DNA of 64,000 nt, taken from NCBI RefSeq assembly GCF_014217805.1, contig NZ_CP055156.1:310001-374000 (forward strand), given 5' to 3'. Source of the DNA: Adhaeribacter swui. GTDB lineage: Bacteria > Bacteroidota > Bacteroidia > Cytophagales > Hymenobacteraceae. Shown here in pieces: positions 9,706-18,292 of this stretch. Within the stretch, counting starts at the first letter, position 1. The number at the start of each line of letters is the position of its first letter. A program made the position numbers and the translations under genes. The notes below the pieces were generated by a model. The model was not told the DNA's origin. It saw only the letters and a program-made list of their open reading frames with translations, and made no database searches.

Positions 9706-10185
9706 ATGAGCATTATTCCGGGCCGCATGACCACCCAGTTAAATCAGGACTTTGTGGTGTTTTTAATTGGTATGCGCATTAATAAGTTCTGGCGTTTGGG
9801 GCAATGGTGGCCCGTGGCCCAATCTATGCCCCGCATGATACAGGAATTGGAAAAAAACCCGGACAGCGGTTTTTTAGGTAGTGAACAATGGTTAGGGCGC
9901 ACTACCATAATGGTGCAATACTGGGAATCGTTTGAAAAGTTAGAGACTTATGCCCGCGATCCTAATGCCGAACACTATCCCAACTGGGTACGGTTTAACA
10001 AGCTGGTCCGAGCCTCCGGTGCCGTAGGCGTATGGCACGAAACTTACCAAATTGCCGCGGGCAAACACGAGAGTATTTACGTAAACATGCCGGTTTTTGG
10101 CTTAGGTAAAGTAAGTAAATCCACCACAGTTACTGATTCTTTAGACCAGGCCCGCCAGCGCTTGCAAAATGCTCCAAAACTGTAG
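9706..10185 (+). CDS. DUF4188 family protein
   Basis: A 159-residue cytoplasmic protein of the DUF4188 family, whose members have a dimeric alpha/beta-barrel related to small monooxygenases. Family signs: FVVFLIGMRINKFWRLGQWWPV near the N-terminus, FLGSEQWLGRTTIMVQYW in the middle and GVWHETYQI near the end. No enzymatic activity is established for the family. AAAATTTTAAAAATG at the start codon is the same start context as the PAS protein at 22573. It is a single gene. Confidence 0.88.
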   Translation: MSIIPGRMTTQLNQDFVVFLIGMRINKFWRLGQWWPVAQSMPRMIQELEKNPDSGFLGSEQWLGRTTIMVQYWESFEKLETYARDPNAEHYPNWVRFNKLVRASGAVGVWHETYQIAAGKHESIYVNMPVFGLGKVSKSTTVTDSLDQARQRLQNAPKL

Positions 10186-10376
10186 TTCTTCGTTGTTCGG
10201 ATGCGCTATACTTGATAATCAATTATTCTCTAATTCTTAACCAGTTCCATTGCCATAATTTGGTTGGTAAGTGATGGAACGCACTTTAAGATAACAGAAA
10301 TTGCTCTTCCCGAAATTAGAAGTGCGTTGGAATTTGAAAATTTTTAAAAATCCGGACTAATATGTTCGGCTCAGCG

Positions 10377-11735
10377 TTAATGTAATAATTTTTGAAGTAG
10401 TTGCTGTACTTCCGGCTTATCGTAATCGCTTTCCAGGGTAATGTGTTTCATGAGTTTTTTCATGATTTTATCCTGGTGTTTGCCGGTTTCCAGAGCCAGC
10501 GAGTAAGGCAAATGCGTATAGGTAACCATGGTATAAAGCGGCAGCCATTTTTCTGGGTACTGCGCATTTATTTTAGATTCTATTTTTTTGCGCAGTAAAA
10601 ATCGTGGATCGGCTACTAAATCGCGCATTTCAATAAAGTTCTGCACGGCCAGTTCGGCCATGGCGTCGGTGTTAGGCTTACGGAGTTCCTGAAATTTTTT
10701 AAAAATTAAATCCCAATTATCGAGGTGCTCATCCATTAATTGGTTTAGTACGGTACAATCTTCGAAGCCGGCGTTCATGCCTTGCCCGTAAAAAGGCACA
10801 ATTGCGTGCGCGGCATCGCCCAACAATACCACTTTATCCTGCAACGACCACGGAAAACATTTAATTGTTACCAGCGAGCCCGTGGGGTTATCAAAAAAAT
10901 CACTTACCAGATCCGGCATGAGCGGCAAGGCATCCGGAAATATTTTTTTAAAAAAAGCCAATAAATCCGCCTCGGTTTGCAGGCTGTTAAACGACACATC
11001 GCCTTCGTACGGAAAAAACAAAGTGCAGGTAAAAGAGCCATCCAGGTTAGGCAAGGCAATCATCATGTAAGAGCCTCGCGGCCAGATGTGCAATGCGTTT
11101 TTCTCCAGTACCCATTGGTTGTTTTCGCCGGGAGCAATGCGCAGTTCTTTGTAGCCGTACTCCAGGTAGGTTTGAGAGTATTCGTAGCGTTCGGTTTTTT
11201 GCATGGCGTAACGCACCATTGAGTAAGCGCCGTCGGCACCAAACAACCGATTAGCCGCAATTTTTTGTTTTACCTGGGTAGTGGTGTCCAGCATTTCCAG
11301 TTCGTTGGCAGCTAAATCCACGTGAAGGCATTGCTGGTTAAAATGCAGGTCAATATTAGGGTTCTGATCTACCAAATCCATGAGCGCTACGTTCAGGCCG
11401 CCACGCGACACCGAATAAATAGCCTGGTTTTCTTTGCCATAAGGCTGATACGATAGCTGCCCCTGTACATCGTGCATCATGCGCCCGTACATGGGTATGG
11501 CTACTTTCCGGATTTCTTCGGCAATGCCTACGCCTTCCAGGGCTTTCCAACCCCGGTCGCTCAGCGCTAGGTTAATGGAACGGCCATATTCCACGTAATT
11601 TTTGCGCAAATCGTTGCGCCGCTCGTAAATTGCTACGCGGTAGTTATGTTTAGCTAGATACAATGACAAAAGGGAGCCGACTAAGCCGGCTCCCATAATA
11701 GTTACTTTGTTATTACTATTATCGTCTGTCACCAT
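10377..11735 (-). CDS. kmo: Kynurenine 3-monooxygenase
   Basis: A FAD- and NADPH-dependent hydroxylase that converts L-kynurenine to 3-hydroxykynurenine in tryptophan breakdown. It has 452 residues, the normal length. The FAD-binding GAGLVGSLL (about 15-23), the aromatic hydroxylase segments YGRSINLALSDRG (about 51-63), the second FAD motif VVLLGDAAHAIVPFYGQGMNAGFEDC (about 309-334) and the C-terminal YTHLPYSLAL helix are all typical of KMO rather than other PHBH-type hydroxylases. The other kynurenine-pathway genes are not in the window, so they must be elsewhere. Confidence 0.95.
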   Translation of the reverse strand: MVTDDNSNNKVTIMGAGLVGSLLSLYLAKHNYRVAIYERRNDLRKNYVEYGRSINLALSDRGWKALEGVGIAEEIRKVAIPMYGRMMHDVQGQLSYQPYGKENQAIYSVSRGGLNVALMDLVDQNPNIDLHFNQQCLHVDLAANELEMLDTTTQVKQKIAANRLFGADGAYSMVRYAMQKTERYEYSQTYLEYGYKELRIAPGENNQWVLEKNALHIWPRGSYMMIALPNLDGSFTCTLFFPYEGDVSFNSLQTEADLLAFFKKIFPDALPLMPDLVSDFFDNPTGSLVTIKCFPWSLQDKVVLLGDAAHAIVPFYGQGMNAGFEDCTVLNQLMDEHLDNWDLIFKKFQELRKPNTDAMAELAVQNFIEMRDLVADPRFLLRKKIESKINAQYPEKWLPLYTMVTYTHLPYSLALETGKHQDKIMKKLMKHITLESDYDKPEVQQLLQKLLH

Positions 11736-11795
11736 AAGGTTTGTAGCTGCATTTAAATTTTACTTGCGGCACGAAGGTAATAAAGTTTATGCAAG

Positions 11796-11907
11796 TAGTA
11801 GGTTATAAGTTTTAAGTTGTATTTTTTAAACTAAAACCCGACAGCTTAAACCCTATAAGATTTAAACTATAAACACTGCCGACCAACTTAAAACCTATTA
11901 CTTATTA
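11796..11907. repeat. Imperfect inverted repeat downstream of the GH1 gene
   Basis: AGTAGGTTATAAGTTTTAAGTTG on the left and its approximate reverse complement (CAACTTAAAACCTATTACTTATT) on the right enclose about 70 bases. It is non-coding and of the same style as the repeat between asnS and rpoN. Confidence 0.45.
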
Positions 11908-11919
11908 CATATTACCGGC

Positions 11920-13122
11920 TTAGTAATAATTAAAGTGCAAGCCAAATTTTTCTTCTTCCATCACGCCTTTCCATTGCCGGATTAGTTCTTTATAAGCTTC
12001 TCCTACCGGTCGGATTTGGCGGTTCATGTCGTACAAGCCCAAAGCATTCACGCGACCCGCATCAGCCCGCAGCGCCGAATCCCAGTCTACCTGATCGATG
12101 AGGCTGTACCAGGTAAAGCCCATTAACGGTATACCGTCGCGGCGCAAACGTTTGGCATTGGCCCATTCTTTCCGGAGCCAGCTCACCGAGTTTGGCTCAA
12201 TCATGTTGGTTTCGGTGTGCATTACCGGCAAACGGTAGCGGTTATAATACTGCGTGGTAATTACATAATATCCAAAAATTTCGCCGGAAGCGCTGGTACT
12301 ACCGTTGGCGTGTACCATATGCTCGTTCGTGAAATAATAATCGTTGCCCATAATGCAGTGGGCTTTTACCTGATTTTGCAAAAACCAGTGGTATTCTTCG
12401 CGGGTCATGCCGTTGTCGAGCAAATACTCGTACATCATGGCCCGGATGGGGTAACCATAAGTTAAATCCAGAGATAAAAACCGTTTCTGATTCAAAAAAT
12501 TGGCTAGTTTGGTGCAGCTTGGGTCTTCGGCGTGAAAATACTCCGACGATTCGCTTTGAATAAATACCGCATCCGGGCGCACTTTTAAAATTTCGTGCAT
12601 GGCCATTACGTTGGCTTTGCAGATGTTTTTAAGGGCCGTTACAAAAGCTTTATCGCTGCTCAAACATTCGTTCCACCAGCCGTACTGGGCCGAAAAAGTG
12701 GCGGCAATAAATATTTCGTTAACGGGTGTGTAGTATTGCAGGTAAGGAAACCGTTCGGCAAAAGCCCGGGCGTACTCCGCGAAATAATGCGGGAAGTCCG
12801 GATTCTGGAAATTACCAAGCCAATCGGGCACCCCAAAATGGCACAAATCTACCAACGGAATAATGCCCATTTCCTGCATTTTCCGGAAGGTGGTATCGGT
12901 AAAATCCCAGTGGTATTGGCCCGGCCCCACGTGCGTCGAGAACAAAGGCGGACCGTAGCGCAGGTAGTCAATGCCCATTTCTTTTACCAACCGGAAATCT
13001 TCTTCCCAGTAATCATAATGGAAAGCTTTTTCCATTTCATCTACTCGCTTTACCTTGCCATCTGGTAAAATAATATTCGGATAGCTATTCTCTATCCCGG
13101 TGGCAAACATGAATTGATTCAT
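11920..13122 (-). CDS. Glycoside hydrolase family 1-like protein
   Basis: A 400-residue TIM-barrel glycosidase without a signal peptide. The retaining clan GH-A pair is visible: acid/base Glu136 in YTPVNEI and nucleophile Glu304 in MHTETNM. FRLVKEMGIDYLRYGPPLF (about 43-61) and DLCHFGVPDWL (about 92-102) match GH1 beta-strands. It is shorter than classical GH1 beta-glucosidases (about 450) and lacks some C-terminal motifs, so it belongs to a divergent branch; the substrate is unknown. An inverted repeat lies in its leader at 13176-13220. Confidence 0.85.
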   Translation of the reverse strand: MNQFMFATGIENSYPNIILPDGKVKRVDEMEKAFHYDYWEEDFRLVKEMGIDYLRYGPPLFSTHVGPGQYHWDFTDTTFRKMQEMGIIPLVDLCHFGVPDWLGNFQNPDFPHYFAEYARAFAERFPYLQYYTPVNEIFIAATFSAQYGWWNECLSSDKAFVTALKNICKANVMAMHEILKVRPDAVFIQSESSEYFHAEDPSCTKLANFLNQKRFLSLDLTYGYPIRAMMYEYLLDNGMTREEYHWFLQNQVKAHCIMGNDYYFTNEHMVHANGSTSASGEIFGYYVITTQYYNRYRLPVMHTETNMIEPNSVSWLRKEWANAKRLRRDGIPLMGFTWYSLIDQVDWDSALRADAGRVNALGLYDMNRQIRPVGEAYKELIRQWKGVMEEEKFGLHFNYY

Positions 13123-13573
13123 TCGTGTTACAGATAAGGTAGTTTAACAATATATATCTTGGATAACGAAAGTATCTGCGGGTAGTATAAATTCACTTTG
13201 GCATACTACCTTTCCCGCAGAAAAGTTTACATAATAGCGCTAAACTTACCAGAAGGGTCTTGAGTTTTAATTTATTTAAAAATTACAATCTTAAAGCCTT
13301 ATAATACCGGATAGTATTTTTTTCCTAAAGCAATTTTAATCAGTTGCTTTCTATAATATACCTATAAAATCAGTTTATTTTAAAAGATAAAAAGTAGCAA
13401 ATAAGCTTAAATATTAAGCCGAAGTAAGAAGGCAAATTTTTAAAAATTTACTATCTTTCTTTAACCTCCCGGAAGTGTTTTTTGCTAATAAGCACTTATC
13501 ATTGCTTTACTTATATTTTAGCTAACGATTTACAAGAAGCATTACATTTTACTCCAGAGTTTTAGGTGCCCCT
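13123..13573. other. Divergent intergenic region
   Basis: This gap separates the GH1 gene (minus) from the barrel protein (plus) and must hold both promoters. It contains one notable structure: CTGCGGGTAGTAT (13176-13188) and ATACTACC-ttt-CCCGCAG (13203-13220), a 13-bp stem with a small bulge, which may be an operator or a leader hairpin of the GH1 gene. The rest is AT-rich without an open frame. Confidence 0.45.
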
Positions 13574-14668
13574 ATGAAAAAAATATACCTTTTTTTCTGC
13601 TTCTTTCTGTTCTTTTTGCCTTACAGCCAGGCCATGTGGCCATCCGATTCTACCGTAGTGAAAAAGAAATTAAGCCTTACTCCTTTTCCGGCTTTATTTT
13701 CTACGCCCGAAACCGGTATTGGGTACGGGGGGTTGGTAGTACCTGTTTACAATTTTGGTTCAGATTCGCTTACCCGCAGTTCTAACGGGCAGCTTCTGGC
13801 TTATTACACGCAAAAAAAGCAATCTTCGGTGCAGCTTACGTATACCATTTATACCAACCACGAGCGCTTTAACATTACCGGAGCCGCTAATTATTACGAT
13901 TGGCCCATTCTGTATTACGGAACAGGCAACTCCAATGCGCTCTCCGATTCTTCTTTGGTTACCTACAAACTTTTTCTTTTTCAGAACCGGTTTTTAAAAA
14001 AAATTAAAAATTTTGTTTTTGCGGGGGTACAATACCAGCTTACCCACATTAATGATGTACGGTACAAAAATGTGCAGAGTAAAATAATTGAACGAAATGC
14101 CCGGGAGCTCGATGGCAGTACAGCATCGGGCTTAGGGCCGGCTTTATTACTGGATAGCCGCGATAATCCTTTAAATGCCACCAAAGGCTGGTACGCCGAA
14201 TTGGGCACCTACTTTAACCAGAAAGCGTTAGGCAGCGAATTTAACTTTACTCGTTACAACATCGATGTCCGTCGGTTTATTCCTTTGTCCGCTAAAAAGG
14301 TGCTGGCCATACAAGGTGTAGGTAAATTCAGCACGGGCAAGGTGCCTTTCCGGGAAATGGCTTTATTGGGTGGAGGCCGAACCATGCGGGGTTTTTACGA
14401 AGGCCGGTTTCGCGACCGGCAATTGCTAGCGGTGCAAACCGAGTACCGGCAACAACTTTTCTCTCGGCTAGGTTTTGTGGTATTTGGTGGTTTGGGGCAG
14501 GTAGCCGACCGGGGCAAAGATTTAAACCTTAATTTAATTAAACGGGCAGCGGGCGGTGGCGTGCGCCTGATGCTTAACCGCGCTCAACGCTTGAACATTC
14601 GAATTGATTACGCTATTGGCAGTGATAAAGCCAAAGGTCTGTATTTTGATATTGGCGAAGCTTTTTAG
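13574..14668 (+). CDS. BamA/TamA-type outer membrane beta-barrel protein
   Basis: 364 residues with a Sec signal peptide (KKIYLFFCFFLFFLPYSQA) and then only the 16-stranded Omp85 'surface antigen' barrel, without POTRA domains. The conserved lid-loop motif is present as GGGRTMRGFYEGRFRD near residue 270, and the chain ends in an aromatic residue (IGEAF), as outer membrane barrels do. POTRA-less Omp85 proteins are frequent in Bacteroidota; their role (export or surface display) is unknown. It is followed by an FG-GAP protein 140 bases downstream, and cotranscription is possible. Confidence 0.88.
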   Translation: MKKIYLFFCFFLFFLPYSQAMWPSDSTVVKKKLSLTPFPALFSTPETGIGYGGLVVPVYNFGSDSLTRSSNGQLLAYYTQKKQSSVQLTYTIYTNHERFNITGAANYYDWPILYYGTGNSNALSDSSLVTYKLFLFQNRFLKKIKNFVFAGVQYQLTHINDVRYKNVQSKIIERNARELDGSTASGLGPALLLDSRDNPLNATKGWYAELGTYFNQKALGSEFNFTRYNIDVRRFIPLSAKKVLAIQGVGKFSTGKVPFREMALLGGGRTMRGFYEGRFRDRQLLAVQTEYRQQLFSRLGFVVFGGLGQVADRGKDLNLNLIKRAAGGGVRLMLNRAQRLNIRIDYAIGSDKAKGLYFDIGEAF

Positions 14669-14808
14669 AAATAATGTTTGTGCCCGTGTATTTTGCCTAA
14701 ATAATTTTAAGTTTACTTTTTAGCTAATGCAGCAATTGAGGCCCCCGTTCTGAAAAGAATAAATTTTAAAATTACGAACCAGTAACAACAAAGTAATTTC
14801 CCGATGAT

Positions 14809-16056
14809 ATGATAAACCATCCTGCCCTGCTTAGTAGCGTAAATTTTAAAATTCTTCTTCCAAAACCATTCCTTACCTACGCTCTTACTTGGGGCTTACT
14901 GGCAGTTTGGCTAATACCCACTAGCGCATTAGCCCAAAAGAAAGACAAACGTCTGAAAAAAGGCACCATCACGTTTACCAAACAAGTGTTAACCAAAGAG
15001 TTTATTGCCGAAGGGGTAGCCGTAGGCGATGTAAATAAAGATGGCCGGATAGATGTTTTAGCCGGTGCCTATTGGTTTGAAGCGCCCACCTGGAAAAAAC
15101 ACGAAATAACCCAACCCGAAATTTTTTACTACGACAAAGGATACAGCAATGCTTTCGTGAGCCAAACCATAGATGTAAACCTGGATGGTTGGCTGGACTA
15201 CGTGCGCATTGGTTTTCCGGGCAAAGAAGCCCTCTGGTTCGAAAATCCGAAGCAAAAAGAAGGACATTGGACAGCCCACACCATCCATAACACGGTTGGC
15301 AACGAATCGGCTGGCTTTTTTGATGTAGATGGTGATGGCAAGCCCGATTTACTCGGTGGAAACTCCACCACCGGCCAAATGACTTGGTTTAAACCACCAA
15401 TATCACCAGACAATTTAACTTGGCAAGAAGTAGCCATTAGTAAAGAAAAAGGACCCGGTGCCGAACCTTTCTCGCATGGCTTAGGTTTAGGCGACCTAAA
15501 TAAAGACGGCCGACCCGATGTAATGGTAAAAGAAGGTTGGTGGGAGGCTCCAGTTAACCCCTTGCAACCCGGCTGGACTTTTCACCCGGCTAATTTAGGG
15601 GAAGCTTGTGCCCAAATGCACGCTTACGATTTCGACCAGGATGGGGATCAGGATGTAGTAGCTTCATCGGCACACGCTTTAGGTATTTGGTGGTACGAGC
15701 AAACCTTAAATGAGCAAGGAACACCCCAGTGGAACCGCCACCTAATTTCCGAAGCTTTTACACAAACGCATGGCTTAGCTTTTACGGATATAAACGCCGA
15801 TGGCAACCCGGATTTAGTTACCGGCAAACGCTATTTTGCGCACATGGGCAAAGACCCCGGCGAATACGAACCACCGGTACTCTACTGGTTTGAATTTAAG
15901 CCAGGTAAAAACCCAACCTGGGTACCGCATTTAATTGATACTGATTCCGGCGTGGGCGTACACGTAGTAACCCAAGACATCAACCAGGATAACTTAATTG
16001 ATATAATAGTTGCCAATAAAAAAGGAGTATTTGTTTTTACCCAACAACGTAAATAA
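14809..16056 (+). CDS. Exported FG-GAP/VCBS repeat protein
   Basis: 415 residues. A longer than usual leader places the hydrophobic segment at about 22-43, ending ALAQK, consistent with export. The body has repeated calcium-loop motifs of the FG-GAP/VCBS beta-propeller type: DVNKDGRID, DVNLDGWLD, DVDGDGKPD, DLNKDGRPD, DFDQDGDQD, DINADGNPD, DINQDNLID, which gives seven blades. Each blade carries a WWE/WFE-type strand (YWFEAP, GWWEAP, YWFEF). No sorting domain is present at the C-terminus. Known relatives are secreted or periplasmic and of unknown ligand. A strong terminator follows. Confidence 0.88.
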   Translation: MINHPALLSSVNFKILLPKPFLTYALTWGLLAVWLIPTSALAQKKDKRLKKGTITFTKQVLTKEFIAEGVAVGDVNKDGRIDVLAGAYWFEAPTWKKHEITQPEIFYYDKGYSNAFVSQTIDVNLDGWLDYVRIGFPGKEALWFENPKQKEGHWTAHTIHNTVGNESAGFFDVDGDGKPDLLGGNSTTGQMTWFKPPISPDNLTWQEVAISKEKGPGAEPFSHGLGLGDLNKDGRPDVMVKEGWWEAPVNPLQPGWTFHPANLGEACAQMHAYDFDQDGDQDVVASSAHALGIWWYEQTLNEQGTPQWNRHLISEAFTQTHGLAFTDINADGNPDLVTGKRYFAHMGKDPGEYEPPVLYWFEFKPGKNPTWVPHLIDTDSGVGVHVVTQDINQDNLIDIIVANKKGVFVFTQQRK

Positions 16057-16096
16057 AAAACCAGAAGCCTGTTTAAACAACGGGCTTCTGGTTTTT
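16056..16096. terminator. Bidirectional terminator
   Basis: AAAAACCAGAAGCC / GGCTTCTGGTTTTT stem between the convergent FG-GAP and Dabb genes. Confidence 0.88.
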
Positions 16097-16145
16097 GGTA
16101 AGAATTGCTAAAATTTAAAATTTTAAAAAATCAGCTATTGCTCAT

Positions 16146-16544
16146 TTACTTTGCTGCCGGAGAATAATCTACCACAAACACATCTTCCATTACGCCTAAC
16201 TGTCCTAAAAGCTGCCCGAATTTTTTATGTTCCGGGTGCGGCAAATAAGTATCGCGGGCGGCGGCATCTTTAAAAGTTAAGAGGAAAACGTGCGTAAAAC
16301 CCAAATTTTTATTTTCCGGGCTATTATTAACGCCGTGCTCAAAAGAAACAATACCTGGAATTTTGTTTTTTAAATCGGCTAAGGCTTGTGTTACCTGCGT
16401 TATTTGGGCCGGAGTAGCACTAGGTTTAAATTTAAAAACTACTACGTGCCGTACTTGCTCATTTTTAGCCATAAACGATGTTGAAAATAAAACCAGCGCC
16501 CCAAGCGCCAGCACAATTAAACCAGAACCAAGTAATTTATTCAT
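16146..16544 (-). CDS. Dabb (stress-responsive A/B barrel) domain protein
   Basis: 132 residues: an N-terminal hydrophobic segment (about 5-24, LIVLALGALVLFSTSFMA) that can be a signal peptide or anchor, then a single Dabb domain (about 30-128), recognised by VRHVVVFKFKPSA, IPGIVSFEHGVNNSPEN and GFTHVFLLTFKDAAARDTYLPHPEHKKF. These ferredoxin-like barrels form dimers; many members have no known substrate. The exported version is common in Bacteroidota. Confidence 0.92.
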   Translation of the reverse strand: MNKLLGSGLIVLALGALVLFSTSFMAKNEQVRHVVVFKFKPSATPAQITQVTQALADLKNKIPGIVSFEHGVNNSPENKNLGFTHVFLLTFKDAAARDTYLPHPEHKKFGQLLGQLGVMEDVFVVDYSPAAK

Positions 16545-17059
16545 GATAATTTATTTTTTGAGCTCCATTATACTAAAATTTTACAGGTAGTACAACTATT
16601 TATCCTTGGTTCGGGAGAGTAATTTTTTGTATCTGCATAATATGCGCAAAATATATTACCTTATAAGCTCGCCAATAAAGCATTCTTTTATGCCGCTTTT
16701 ACATCAACGTATCTTTAGCCTTTAGCAACTTCCCTAGTACCGGTAAATGCATTGGGCTTATCAGATACATTAATAGTTGTAGGCAGTTTTCTAATCTAAG
16801 CAAAAGATAGCTTATACCCTCTTCCATCTGTTTAATATTTTGATTTTCAGAAACTAATCTAAGAATTACCTTATCAACCAAGAGCATTCTTGCTAATGCG
16901 GATGCCTCTGAAAAATCAATATATAATTTACTTAATATTTTTTTTAATTATAAGTAACTTTTAAAAAAACATTCCGTATATTTGTTATATATAAATATTA
17001 AAATATATTAATATAAATGTAATAAAGAATTACTCATTTAACTGTCAACCAACATTATT
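16545..17059. other. AT-rich intergenic region
   Basis: No secure gene. A 62-codon minus-strand frame at 16699-16887 has no similarity I recognise and no start context, so I leave it out. The last 90 bases carry the presumed promoter of the zinc-ribbon gene. Confidence 0.4.
16977..16984 (+). promoter_or_regulatory. Putative -7 box for the zinc-ribbon gene
   Basis: TATATTTG is an exact TAnnTTTG match, giving a leader of about 70 bases before the ATG at 17060. The -33 element is not clear. Confidence 0.35.
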
Positions 17060-17290
17060 ATGCGTTATTGTAAACAAATTTGTCATCGATGCGGAGCCGA
17101 AGCAGATTCGCTTAGAGCTTCTTGGTTTAATTTACACATGTTATGTACTAGTTGTCGTCAAGAAGAGGCCGCTCACCCCATGTATGAACAAGCCCAAAGA
17201 GCAGAATTCGTAAAAATCCAGACAGGGAATTATCGTTTTGAAGGAATTGGCTTGCCCGAGGACCTTCAGCGCAAATATTATTCCCACTAA
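17060..17290 (+). CDS. Small zinc-ribbon protein, 76 aa
   Basis: A tiny cytoplasmic protein with two CxxC knuckles (CHRC at 8-11 and CTSC at about 29-32) that should bind one zinc. The chain continues with EEAAHPMYEQAQRAE and a conserved-looking end NYRFEGIGLP. Small proteins of this layout (two CxxC, then 'HP-Y..A..AE' and 'Y.F.GIG') recur in many bacteria and some phages without a known function. Its isolation in an AT-rich region and its own promoter box suggest a single regulated gene. Confidence 0.75.
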   Translation: MRYCKQICHRCGAEADSLRASWFNLHMLCTSCRQEEAAHPMYEQAQRAEFVKIQTGNYRFEGIGLPEDLQRKYYSH

Positions 17291-18292
17291 CTTTCCGGCA
17301 ATCAATTTTGTTAAGCTGAGCTAAATAATAGCCATTTGTATTTATTGCTTTGCTAATCAATAGTTTACATTTAAATAGAACCGGCATAAGCATTTTTTAC
17401 AGCTAAACAGCAGGTTATTCATCCTGCATCAATGTAGCACTCTTAATCAAGTACATTGCTAACCAGAAAAAGAATTAAAACGGCTTATACCACTACATAT
17501 ATAGATTTAAACGAAATAATTTTTTAAATATTCAACTTTTTTATATATTCATTCTACTATAAATTATTACTGGCTATAAAATCCTATTATATTCTTAAAT
17601 CAGTACAGTTAAAAAGTAAATAAGCTCACGTTGGCCTAATTGTTGTTAAAAACTTTCTCCGTAAATAACCAATCATCGCTTTTTGATAATTTTATTAGAT
17701 AAAATGTAAAGAAATGAATAGGATTAAAAATTAAAAAAGTTGGAAAAACTATAAGAAACCCGCTTTTAATATGATCTAATTTATATTAAAGGCTATTTAA
17801 GTTCTCATTTTTATTTAATGAGATTACCACTACTATTAATAACTAAAGCCAATTTTATATAGATATTAATTTAAGTTTATATTTAAATTTTTTTATTAAT
17901 TTAGTATTATATTTGAAAATTAATTTATCACTCTTTAATAATTTTACAAAAAATTAAATTGTTTAATTTTATAACTTATTTGCCAATTAATTACACATTA
18001 TTCAAAAAATATAGAAAATTTTACCATTTTTTTTTGCGATATAGGATTTACTTTACTTATTTTATAAAAATTTAATATATGATTGCACATTTAATATATA
18101 TTAAAAACTATTTTCCTGAACCTTTATAATTTTTTTTAGTAAAAGACATTACTTCACTAAAAAAGAATAATAAAATAGATATTAAACAGCCAAGCTGTAG
18201 ATATTAAAATCTGTAAGCCTTGTTAATACCATCAAAAAAAGAGATTTTGTTAAGCTAATACTTCATAAACGCTATTTAAATTACTTTGTGCC
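17291..18292. other. 1 kb AT-rich region without genes
   Basis: The longest gap in the window. It is strongly AT-rich (long A/T-only runs at about 17860-18180) and no reading frame over 60 codons with protein-like composition is seen on either strand. No riboswitch or tRNA motif is recognised. It precedes the sugar-dehydratase gene and may be its regulatory region, or the scar of lost genes. Confidence 0.5.

Noticed and set aside
16699-16887. 62-codon minus-strand frame
   Set aside because: AT-rich chance frame with no recognisable family or start context.
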